From NCBI GenBank assembly GCA_977006965.1, contig OZ345364.1, positions 1,922,001 through 1,986,000 of the forward strand: a stretch of DNA of 64,000 bases. Reading direction: 5' to 3'. Shown here in pieces: positions 51,841 to 61,053 of the stretch; within the stretch, counting starts at the first letter, position 1; each line of letters begins with the position of its first letter. This stretch comes from Phymatolithon calcareum. Lineage: Eukaryota; Rhodophyta; Florideophyceae; Hapalidiales. The notes under the pieces were generated by a model, which searched no databases, was not told the DNA's origin, and saw only the letters and a list, made by a program, of their open reading frames with translations. The position numbers were made by a program, and so were the translations under genes.

Positions 51841-53348
51841 CGAGCAAGATAAGGTTCTGAACCGGCTATGAAACCGGAGAAGCGAACTCTAAGCTTTTCC
51901 CTCCAACCTTCTAGGAGGAGGGTTTTTGCAGCTAGGGCAGCGACTCTAAACTGAAATCGGCCTGCGCGCATCCGACCATAGTAAAGGGGCTACAAGAGAA
52001 GTAGCAGCCGAAACGCATCTCCCTTACAGTCTCATGAGTGTTGCTGAGGGCGTTTAATAAATTCCCAATTTAAAAAAAACTTTTGAAAGTGCTGTACCCT
52101 TATGCCAAACAGTTATGGTCTTTAGAACTTCAGATATCGAGGAGTATTGGCAGAGACCATTGAAGAATCCGGTCCGCCCAATCTTCTTGTGGAACAAAAG
52201 CAGAGATTTACAGGGGAGAGAAGCGAATTTGCTTGACGGGCTTGGCGCACGCATCAGCGAGCTATCCAGCACCCTAAACATACTAGCTTCACCGACTACA
52301 CGTCATGAGGCGCGGTGGATGAAGTTCTCTATAATTTTCGGAAATGGGTGTGTTCTCTCTTTCCTTCGTTATTGCGGAAAGATCGCGTGCACGTAAGGTG
52401 AGCGCCAGGAGCTGTTTTGCAATACCTTTGCATTGTTCAAAACTTCCAAGGACGGCAAAGTGTCTTACAGGGCATAGTTGTTCTGCGGTTTTTGTTCTCA
52501 TTGATCAAAAAATTACGTTAGGAGGCGAAACACCCACCAAAACATAGAGTCATGTGCTCCACTGTTTCTTTGCAGTCAGAGTTACAGGCGTTGTATGCTG
52601 GGTGGTACGACATTTCATTATTGCTGCAACCATGCATACAAGAGGCCGGGGTGCAGTCCCTCTGCTCGCCTGTGCGATATGGCCCGTATCGCACAGGCGC
52701 ATGGGCAACTCTTCGGAAAGTGTCGGAAGGGCGGTGAGCTCTGTTTTGAGATCTCGCTGCTTAGAAAAGCAGTGGAACTTACGGGACATCAAATGCTAGT
52801 TGTGCAAAAACGCTGTGCAATCGCATTTACCAGACGATTTTCTAGAAGACCACCGGATAATTCTTTTTGGACTTTGCTCATGATCAGGAGGCCAATGTGC
52901 GGGAAGTTCCTCTCTTAGTCTTATATCATTAATAGATGTATTGACTTTCTTTCACCACTCTGCTGGTCATGTCGAAAACTACTTTTCGCTCTGGATTATG
53001 AGAGCAGTAGTGCATGTACTTCGCGTTGCAGAGTCTGGGATTTTCGTGTCTGTGAATCTCAATGACTTCAGCTATTCAGAGACTTACAGTGCCTGGCACT
53101 CAGACCGCTTCATACTAACATAACAACTATCAGTTAGATTGTGCGCTTTCGCTGGCGTTCTTCCAGTACACCGGCGAAAGCGCGACCATCAGCAGCCAAG
53201 GCGAATCTCCTGCCATCTGAGGTAATTGTCAACAAATTCAGGACGACGGCCTTAGATTGGAATTGAAACTCCTAGGCGCTTAGGAGTACGGTGAATAGCA
53301 GGGGATTTACAAAAGTCTGGATAAACTTGTGGCAGAGAAGGATGAATA
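51841..53348. other. No confident gene
   Basis: The minus-strand frames 52550-52792 and 52289-52501 contain Cys/His-rich stretches that might be the end of a LINE protein, but no diagnostic motif is present. Otherwise nothing was recognised. Confidence 0.3.
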
Positions 53349-55793
53349 CTATAACAGCTTTTTCACAGCAGCCACAAACCCTTTCTCATCAATGTACCTA
53401 TCACCATCACGAACCAAGTTAGTTAGGACTTTTCTAACGTCATCTCTCTGGGGTATAAAGACGCCCTGTCTGCGACTCAACGTTTCCTTTCCAATATTCC
53501 GTATCAACCGCGTCGCTATTTCCAAGCTCACCACATTGTTCGTCGCATACTTTCTAAACTGCTTAATGTGCTTCTGCTCTTCGTAGATTCCCTGTAATAA
53601 AAGAATGAAAGTCTCTTCAGAAAAATTCACAATGTCTCTGCCGACCACGTCCAAGAATCTTGTTTCCAGGTCCTCCACGGTATCCAGGCATGGCGCATCG
53701 TTCAAGAGTTCATTCAGCGCCTTCTTACCGGCTGCAAGTTGAAGAGCGTCCGCACTCTCGCCTTGACGTTGAATGGCATATGCAAACTTGGCACGGCCCA
53801 TAGATTCTATTCTTGTCCATTCTTGGTCAGTGACAGCGCTGGCGGTTGCGTCCACGTTCCATATGTTTCTGTTCGCGTCCAGCGATGCTGCCAATTTGTC
53901 ATTAGTTTCTATTCTTGACATTTCCGAGTTCAAAAGCGTGCTCAGCTCCGCGTACGATCCGATTTCACTTTGTTCAACTGCTCTGTCGACGCCTTCCCGC
54001 ACAGACTCATCCAGTTGTGATAGTGCCTCTTCGGAAAACATGTACCGCGCTACATGAAAATTACCCAGATCCACTTCCAAAGAGTGAGATACCATCCATT
54101 TGGCAATTTCTACTCCAGATCCCACCACATCATCCACAGTCAGATCTTGAAGTATTTCGGTTGCCGCGTACGCAACTTCACCGAGCGCCTTCCCCAATAA
54201 GGGGACGAAAGACAGTATACAACGCACCACAGTGGCGTATTTCATTCTCTTGTCGCGCTGCCGAATGTTCTCTTGCAATTGAGTCAAGCTGTTTGCAAGA
54301 TCGCATATCCCTTCCTGCATCCTCCTCTGATCCAGAGCCAGTGTTTCCATCGAGGACGCCAAGCCGTCGTAATGTCCTTCCAGTGTGTGAACTCGCTGTT
54401 CGACGGCGTGCAAACGATGAGAGAGCGCGACAATTGAATCCCCAATACCCATCAGTCCTTTTTCCACGTCACCTCGAATCTCGCGTGCCCTTATCATCCC
54501 GTAACTATCTTGAATAAGTCCAATCTTCCCTGCATGGCAAAAAACGGCATCAATTAGTTTACCGTTGCCTTTGGTGAGCTTTGTCGCTGGATTGTAAAGC
54601 TGCCTTTCAAGGAAAAATTGGGTTCCGCCCAAGGTTTCGATGTTTTCCTTTGTAATAATGCCCGTGCGGATGGCGAGGAGAACAAGGTTGTGACCAAGGA
54701 AAAGGTCGGTTGCCGAATTAATGTTTTCACTTCTGATGTTATCGAGGATATAGTTCATATCAACCAAGTCAGGCTTAGCTAGCGCGGCGATAAACGCATG
54801 CTCAAGCTGAGAAAATGACCACACGCGTACAGCATAATCACAACAACCACCGATAATAGTGCGCCCGTCATCTGAAATAGCGCAGGATGATGGATTATCA
54901 GAGAAAATTGGGATATGTGTTCGAAAGGTGGCCAGTTTGACTTGCTCGATACAATTCCATAGGCCAAAATCATTATTGGCAATAGCTGCAACAACGAATT
55001 TTCCGCAACGCGTCATCGCGCACGTGTTTTCACCATTCGGGGCCTCATACTGCGGAAGACTGACGGAAGCGTTTTTTTCGCCATCCCATATAATAAGCGA
55101 ATTGTCATCCGCGATGCAAAGCAGCGTCCCAGTCTCGTCTACGGATATGTCTGCATAGAAATGACTTGAAATCGGAAACGAGGGACGGTAGTAGTCATTG
55201 CACTTTGGGTCCCAAATCTGAACATACGACGACATTACGGTGGAGCTTCCATGCCCCTCGGCCGTCAGAATGAATATCTTGCTTGCCTTATCATTCACGG
55301 CGAGCCGATAGATCGAGTCATGGGGCTGCGGGATTGGATAGGAGAAGACATCCTGACGGGTCGCTAAATTTGTCACGACAACTAGTTTCTTCGAGGCAGA
55401 GACAAGTGTCTTCCCCGTAAGCGATAACTTGACACAAACAACGTTCAAGTCATGCCTTGAAAACACTTCTTCGTGCGGCGACGCCATCTGAAACACATGG
55501 ACGGCATCGTGCTCATATGTCACAGCGACAATCTTGTCGTTCATGCAAACGTCGACAATTATACCCGGGGGCATTTTCATTCCAATTTCGTGGTCACTGC
55601 CCGACTTGTTAACGTGGAACATGCGCACGGTATTGTCTTTGCTCGCGGACATGGCCCTCGCCCCACCCGACGCGATGTTCACCGCGAAAACGGCGTCGTC
55701 ATGTCTGCACGCTTCAGACGTGTAAGAAATATCGCTTGCCGGCGTCTGCTCTGTCCTGGAGACGTGACGACCGGCGGCGCGACGTTGGCCCAT
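53349..55793 (-). CDS. WD40/coiled-coil protein with hydrophobic helical segment
   Basis: An intact 814-residue frame with an ATG at 55793 and a TAG at 53349. Residues 25-330 form degenerate WD40 blades: SASKDNTVRMFHV, VQIWDP, NSLIIWDGE, DFGLWN, IGGCCDYAVRVWSF. A helical stretch follows, then a coiled coil at about 445-515 (heptads around LHAVEQRVHTLEGHY and LTQLQENI). A hydrophobic helix at about 520-548 holds ILSFVPLLGKALGEVAYAA. The C-terminal 250 residues are helical and end in an EF-hand-like RDGDRYIDEKGFVAAV. No ATPase is present. The order beta-propeller, coiled coil, amphipathic/hydrophobic helix suggests a sensor linked to a membrane-active or oligomerising part; this is inference. 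Codon use and the long intact frame argue for a live gene. Confidence 0.75.
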   Translation of the reverse strand: MGQRRAAGRHVSRTEQTPASDISYTSEACRHDDAVFAVNIASGGARAMSASKDNTVRMFHVNKSGSDHEIGMKMPPGIIVDVCMNDKIVAVTYEHDAVHVFQMASPHEEVFSRHDLNVVCVKLSLTGKTLVSASKKLVVVTNLATRQDVFSYPIPQPHDSIYRLAVNDKASKIFILTAEGHGSSTVMSSYVQIWDPKCNDYYRPSFPISSHFYADISVDETGTLLCIADDNSLIIWDGEKNASVSLPQYEAPNGENTCAMTRCGKFVVAAIANNDFGLWNCIEQVKLATFRTHIPIFSDNPSSCAISDDGRTIIGGCCDYAVRVWSFSQLEHAFIAALAKPDLVDMNYILDNIRSENINSATDLFLGHNLVLLAIRTGIITKENIETLGGTQFFLERQLYNPATKLTKGNGKLIDAVFCHAGKIGLIQDSYGMIRAREIRGDVEKGLMGIGDSIVALSHRLHAVEQRVHTLEGHYDGLASSMETLALDQRRMQEGICDLANSLTQLQENIRQRDKRMKYATVVRCILSFVPLLGKALGEVAYAATEILQDLTVDDVVGSGVEIAKWMVSHSLEVDLGNFHVARYMFSEEALSQLDESVREGVDRAVEQSEIGSYAELSTLLNSEMSRIETNDKLAASLDANRNIWNVDATASAVTDQEWTRIESMGRAKFAYAIQRQGESADALQLAAGKKALNELLNDAPCLDTVEDLETRFLDVVGRDIVNFSEETFILLLQGIYEEQKHIKQFRKYATNNVVSLEIATRLIRNIGKETLSRRQGVFIPQRDDVRKVLTNLVRDGDRYIDEKGFVAAVKKLL

Positions 55794-57010
55794 AGTGGGT
55801 CAATGACTTCAAATCGTTTCAACTCTTTGAACGACAAAGAATGTGACTTTCTCGAGTGAAAACGATAGATGGTGTGACTTCCTTGCACGGGACAGATTAG
55901 GAAGGGCGAGCACAGGCCAAGCGGCGAGCGCTACATCCAAACGTGGAAGAAAGCGCGCGGCATTGCGGAAAAACTGGGAAGCAATTCCCTTTGCGTAAGT
56001 CAACACAACAATGGATCGGACGGTGAAGTGTGTTATGTCGAAATTTGCGTTTTTTGAAACGTGAACGCCGTTGCTGTGCGTGTCCCAAAATACATTACTG
56101 TACGTATTTTGTCATTTTGATTTCGACAGCCCCCTCGTAGGTTAGTGCGCAAACCTTCGTCTCCTCTGTTCGCGAGCAAGACATCCTGAGCAAAAACTGA
56201 AGCTGCGTCAGTCTGGCCTCCTGACCCAGGTGACTAGCTTTTTGGCAATTAGCGAGGAAGGCATCTGACTGCATCAATGCTAAGAAGGGAGCAATGTGTG
56301 AACGCTGTAAAGCATTAAAGGACTGCTAAGGAAAAGTTTCATCCGGCTGGGATAAAGGAGAATACGTCCTCGGTGACACTAAAGACCAAGCTGTTCGTCC
56401 ACTCGGAGTTCTCAGGAGCATTCAGACTCAATATTGTGCAACAGATTGAGGACAAAATGTTGACATTTCTTCTCATTGAGATTCAGATACAATCATAGAC
56501 TCTTTTCCCGTGCGTCAATGAACTTTAATCCTACTGCATATTGTAACATCACTCATCAAATCGAGACTCGGGACGTCGTAAAATTCTCATCAGCTCTGCC
56601 GCAGACAAGATATGGAACGGCAGTCGCTCACCGTTCGCATTGCCGAGCAATATGGTCGCTAAGCTCGCCATGAGCGCCTCGTCGAAGAGACGGCTTGGGA
56701 TGTCGTCAACTCCCCCACTCGGACCGCCGTGTAGCAAGAGTCGGAAGATCCTGGATGGTGTGCGATGTTACATCGGCGTATCTATTCGGGTCATCATCGA
56801 GTCAAGCCGGCGAGTAAGTCGTACACCAGGTGATCTACGAGATTACGCGCGCCGGTGCTGACGCCACGCCGGACCTCTTGAATCTACTTGGCTCCAAGCG
56901 AGCTCGATTGAATCGAACCCGGCAGATGTCCCATCGCGCCTGAGATCGGGTGCCCGAAATTAACTCCAGAAACCTTGTGCTGGTTCCCGTCTTCTAGCAT
57001 CGACACAAAA
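55794..57010. other. No confident gene; upstream region of the WD40 gene
   Basis: The first few hundred bases should hold the promoter of the minus-strand WD40 gene; no clear TATA signal was seen. The rest has only short, unsupported open frames. Confidence 0.4.
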
Positions 57011-57249
57011 ATGACTCGGTCTAAACAACGACAGAGCTCACGATCACGCGCACATCGACGACAGAGAGACAGGGAACACACCAAGTCGAGCCAGATCGCC
57101 GACAATGCCATCCGCCGCATCAAGCGACTTTGACATGGCTCACTAGCACGTGCACATCGACGACAGAGAGAAAGCGAACATACCCTGTTGAGCCTGATCG
57201 CCGACAATGCCATTCGCCGTATTGAGCGACTTCGCGCTACGCGGGTATG
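57011..57249 (+). CDS. Arg-rich coding tandem repeat, period 102 bp
   Basis: Starts MTRSKQRQSSRSRAHRRQRD. The unit RAHRRQR.(R/S)EHT...QIADNAIRRI(K/E)RL occurs twice, at 57050-57151 and 57152-57232. A TGA separates the two units in the same frame. The third-base differences between the copies are mostly silent or conservative, which supports a once-coding sequence. Helitron proteins and some other element proteins have Arg-rich N-terminal repeats of this kind, but no other link is visible. It lies just upstream of the tyrosine recombinase relic and may be its N-terminus. Confidence 0.4.
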
Positions 57250-57684
57250 AAGAGCGACGCACCGGAATCCAGACCTACAACGTCACGCCATTGTGCGGCC
57301 GTCTTCTGAAAACGTTACAATTGGAGACTCGAATACTCTAGTCGATTCGGACGCATTCTTCAGGACTATGCCCTTGTTTCGCTACACAGTCAAGCCCAGC
57401 ACAGAGAGAGAATATTCTAAAGCTCTCCACCAGTTTAGATGCTGCATACTGCCATACCAAATACCTCTCTCTCAACTGGACTCAGTCCTCGCCTAATTTA
57501 TTCATTCCCGAAGCACGATGCTCTACGCCCGGGAAGTAGGCAAAAAGCCGTATGTACGCATGCGGCACTTACGCAAGGAATCCATCCCTACGAAATGGCC
57601 TGCAGCTCTCAAGCGCCTCTCTTCGAGGATGGTCCACGCAACTCTCCCCTAAGCAAGCTACTCCTGTTTCTCGGGAGTTGTTGC

Positions 57685-58467
57685 CAGGCTTGGAACCAAT
57701 TTAATTGCTGGAATTGCTGAAGGAAAGAGCAATCGTGCAATTCAACTGTTCGTCGCTTCTTCTTTTCAATTTAAACTGCAATTGGCAATCCCTACTCCAA
57801 TTGATACTGCAATTCCTACCCTTTACTGCAATTCGTTTACCAATTAGCGAAGCCTAACTCTTCTTCGTTTCCGTTCACCAGGCACGACTTGAGATGGTTG
57901 TAGGGTTTTTTTAGCCCTTGTTGTGCTCAAAAACGAACTCCGGTTTTGACTGGGAGGTGCATGTCTCTCCACCCGGGCACTGAAACACTTGAAAAGTCAC
58001 ATTTGTTTTAACACCGGATCCTCGGCGAATATTGACATCGCGAAGTTCTTCGCGGAGCTTCTTCATGAGAAGTAGGACCACCTCTTTCTTCGACGGTTTG
58101 CGTGATGGAGGCGACATGGTGAATTTGGCCCTGGCGATATTAACTTAGCAGTCTCTTTGGCTTTTAGGAGTACCATCGTGCTTCTATGCAGCAGCCACGT
58201 TTATCTGATGCAATGTGCTAACATAGACGTATGTTGAAAGTACAAAAGGGGTACGTATTCAAATGCATCGAATGCGTAAGAAAACGTAGCTTGTTTCTGA
58301 TTCAGCATATAAATAGAGAAAAACGTAGCGCAATACGTATCGCAATTGAATCTTCGTGAGAAATACACATTGCAATTAGATGCTCATCGTACCCCGCAAA
58401 TTTCAATCACGAGTCTATTGTACAATTAACTCGAATTGCAATTGCAATCAAATTGGTTCCAAGCCTG
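57685..58467. mobile_element. hAT-type non-autonomous element, 783 bp, exact 8-bp TSD
   Basis: The left end reads CAGGCTTGGAACCAATTT, then AATTGC; the right end in reverse complement reads CAGGCTTGGAACCAATTT, then GATTGC. The flanks are gttgttgc at 57677-57684 and at 58468-58475, an exact 8-bp duplication. The gcaatt motif is frequent in the first 180 and last 150 bases, in both orientations. Removing the element plus one copy of the duplication joins SREL and LLAF of the recombinase in frame, which proves both ends independently. It has no transposase. The terminal design matches the element at 2367-3079, with different bases after CAGG. Confidence 0.9.
57911..58117 (-). CDS. Short open frame inside the hAT-type element
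   Basis: A 68-residue frame from an ATG: MSPPSRKPSKKEVVLLLMKK, then a helical part, then QVFQCPGGETCTSQSKPEF. It has two Cys and a basic start. It fills the non-repetitive middle of the element and may be a leftover of a larger protein captured or partly deleted. No family is recognised. Confidence 0.3.
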   Translation of the reverse strand: MSPPSRKPSKKEVVLLLMKKLREELRDVNIRRGSGVKTNVTFQVFQCPGGETCTSQSKPEFVFEHNKG

Positions 58468-59521
58468 GTTGTTGCTTGCGTTCATGGGTGCCATGATCTG
58501 AAGGCATCATAGAGACGCTGTGGTTTGCCTCGCAATCGCATGGGCAGCCTTCCTGCGCGCCTCTGGGCTACATTTCGATGACATCTGTAGACGCGCAATG
58601 TTGCAGGGATGTAAACGACATTAGCACCATCGACCTAGGAGCTCTACAACGGCTCCTTGCGATCTATCCACCGACACCGTCAGCACAGTATGGTGAACGA
58701 CTCTTCCAAGAGGAACCAACGGATTTATTGCAGACACCGACTAACACCCAACGTACTATTAGTCTAGCGTCGGTTAGTGCCCCCCCATTTTGCAGGGTGT
58801 GCAATTGCTCGCCCCTGCCTACTTAAGCGGCGATTCTGATTGCATCTTAGACTGAGGCATCGCATCGCAGAGAGATCACCCCTTTTTAAGATAAACCCCA
58901 ACCCTTATCTTTTCACTCCCAGTGATTACACATCGCATTTCCCGGTGAATAGGCTCGGTGATGTCTGCAACAATGTCGTTGGATTACTAATTAGAGATGC
59001 GAAAACTGGGAAAAACCAGTAAGCTAGCCCTGTTACTCCTAGGTGAGGCGTTGGGAGCTTTTAAATAAATCGATACACATCCTCGCCTTTCCTTCGTAGA
59101 ATACTTGAAGATCATCAAAGACTGTTCCAGCGACCTTGGTCTAGAACACTATCACGTCACAACGTACTCAGCAAGGCATGGAGGTGCATTGTGTATCTGT
59201 GGAAACAATTGCTGTACAAGGTCGATGGGTTGCGCCGTCCTCGGTGCGTCTGTACCTAACGAACGGAAGAGCGCAACTAACGTTGCTCAGATTATCCCGG
59301 CAAGAGCAGAAGAATATCCACACCATGTGCCAGCGAGTATCACGGATGTTGGAAGCCTTGAAGCTGGGCGAATGAAAGGTTTTTCTATATTTTTGCGGCC
59401 AGGGAATGTATTCAGTGTCCGACAGCCGCCTGACCTTCCAAAATATGTCCACACTTTGGAAGTTATTTTGGGTTCACGAGAGACCCTGATGTTTCGGCGA
59501 CGTCGACTAAGAAGAGGGTAA

Positions 59522-60155
59522 GGCCGTTGCCGCTACGCGTGCACCGCATCGCCAAGCCTTACTTCTGGGTATCCTGCCCTGTGTGCCGAGAAATCTTTCT
59601 CTCCCAAAAACAACATCACGCAAGTATCACTCAACGTAATATTCTTAGCGAACTACTAGCACATTGAGAGTTAGCAACCTCAAATGAGAATATGGTTCTT
59701 GTCAAATCAGCTAAACTTGTACAATGGTTAGTGTGGAACATCACTCTCTCCATTTTTTCTAAGGTGGAAAGCCGAAACAAGCGGAGAACAGTCCCCGATG
59801 TGCTAATCAATGATCACGTTTTTCACGTCGATGCGAAATTATTACGTCGTATGGCAGAGTTGAGATGGTAATAAGCTTCGTCTCGTTAGAGGGAGCCGCT
59901 CCGTGAGACAGGAAGGGCGATTGCAAGATGTTCCCTCTCGTGAGAAAGAATCTCATTATGGTAAGAGAATAGCGCCTATAGTACTGGGCGTAACGGCTGA
60001 AATATATCCGGGTGACTGCGGAATGGCGGTAACGATCTCCAGAGAACTGCGCTAAGAAAATTTGAAAAGTTTTGCCACTGGTCTGGAGAAGCGCTCTCTA
60101 CACGATTTTTGACAAATTCATTAGTACAATTTCAAGGAACGCAGAAGAACGTTTA
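59522..60155. other. No gene recognised
   Basis: Spacer downstream of the recombinase relic. The C-terminal end of the recombinase frame is not marked by a clear element terminus here. Confidence 0.4.
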
Positions 60156-60855
60156 TCAAACAATCGAAGCAGGGACGAAGACGAATGTCCCAAGCCTCGA
60201 AGAGCAAAGGCACACAATGAACCACGTGTAAAATACGGTTTGACCGCAGCACCGTTCGGCCGCACGACCATCCGTTTCAACGAGTGTCCTGGATATTGTC
60301 ATACCCAACTCGAAGCCCGCAGTAACCGCCACAAGAGCCGGTCCAGCGGCGACCAGCACTGAACCGAAATCAAATGTATCGGAAGACACCTAGCTCAGGG
60401 TCATAGCACCTGCCAAACCGTGAGCTCACGCATCTCCACGGCGAGAAACGAAAGTGCATCCGTGCAACATCCGCATCCGTCCGCTCGACCGCATCGAGAA
60501 ATCGTTTCTTTTGTTTCCCTAGGCTGGAAAAACTACTCGAATTTTTTTGAGTAGCGCACCTGGCCTTGGTTGACGCGCCCCATAGACTCTTGCTGACTAT
60601 CTCTCTGGATGTTCGTGTCAGTAGCGCGTGCTCTCTTCCCTGGAGGTGTAACGCACGTTCTGTGTCACTTGCCAACCCCCCTTGTGACTCGCTGAGGACA
60701 ATTTTTAGAGAAGCACCAATGCGATGAGCTGGGACCCGGCTATTTTGACAGGACGTTAACAAAGCGACGCTCGAGTCGACGTCAGTCACCGGAGCTGTAA
60801 CTAAATGCAGAGCAATGTACCAAAGATAGAGCAGGGTGGCTTTCGAGGGAATCAT
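60156..60855 (-). CDS. Possible secreted/membrane protein, unknown
   Basis: From an ATG at 60855 the minus strand is open to 60370 and starts MIPSKATLLYLWYIALHLVT followed by APVTD, a signal-peptide-like start. Two Cys and a basic, Ser-rich part follow. At the end (GVFRYI then stop) an overlapping frame (60156-60389) continues with FGSVLVAAGPALVAVTAGFE, a Gly/Ala/Val-rich stretch that could be a membrane segment. A short intron or a frameshift could join the two. No family is recognised. It is divergently placed with respect to the F5/8C-repeat gene that starts about 200 bp away. Confidence 0.4.
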
Positions 60856-61053
60856 GTGAAAAGTCGTAGGGAAAAAATTAAAATCAGAGGGTTAGGGTGG
60901 ACTTCATCCATAGCCTAGCTCGAAACTTGTTCTACATCTTTCCGCGCTCACACCCGATGGACTGGGAATTTGTACTCGAAGACAGCATTGGTCCGGAGAC
61001 ACAAGAATTCATCGCAGACAAGTTCGCAAAAAGCTGGGTGAACTGAAGCGAAC

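Larger units (their letters stand above)
57293..59521 (+). pseudogene. Tyrosine recombinase relic, split by a hAT-type element
   Basis: The N-terminal core-binding part reads RYTVKPSTEREYSKALHQF followed, after a stop, by FIHSRSTMLYAREVGKK. Then comes ATPVSREL (57660-57680), which is cut by the element at 57685. After it (58475 on) LLAFMGAMI, a TGA, RHHRDAVVCLAIAWAAFLRA and SGLHFDDI follow: the helix with an R-A-S-G/E motif typical of the catalytic domain. Further on LLIRDAKTGKNQ is the beta-strand Lys region, and HVTTYSARHGGAL (about 59150-59190) fits the H-x-x-R box followed by GGA. The final Tyr is not certain. Eukaryotic sources of such genes are Crypton- and DIRS-like elements; no DIRS reverse transcriptase is near. 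Several stops make it inactive. Confidence 0.65.
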
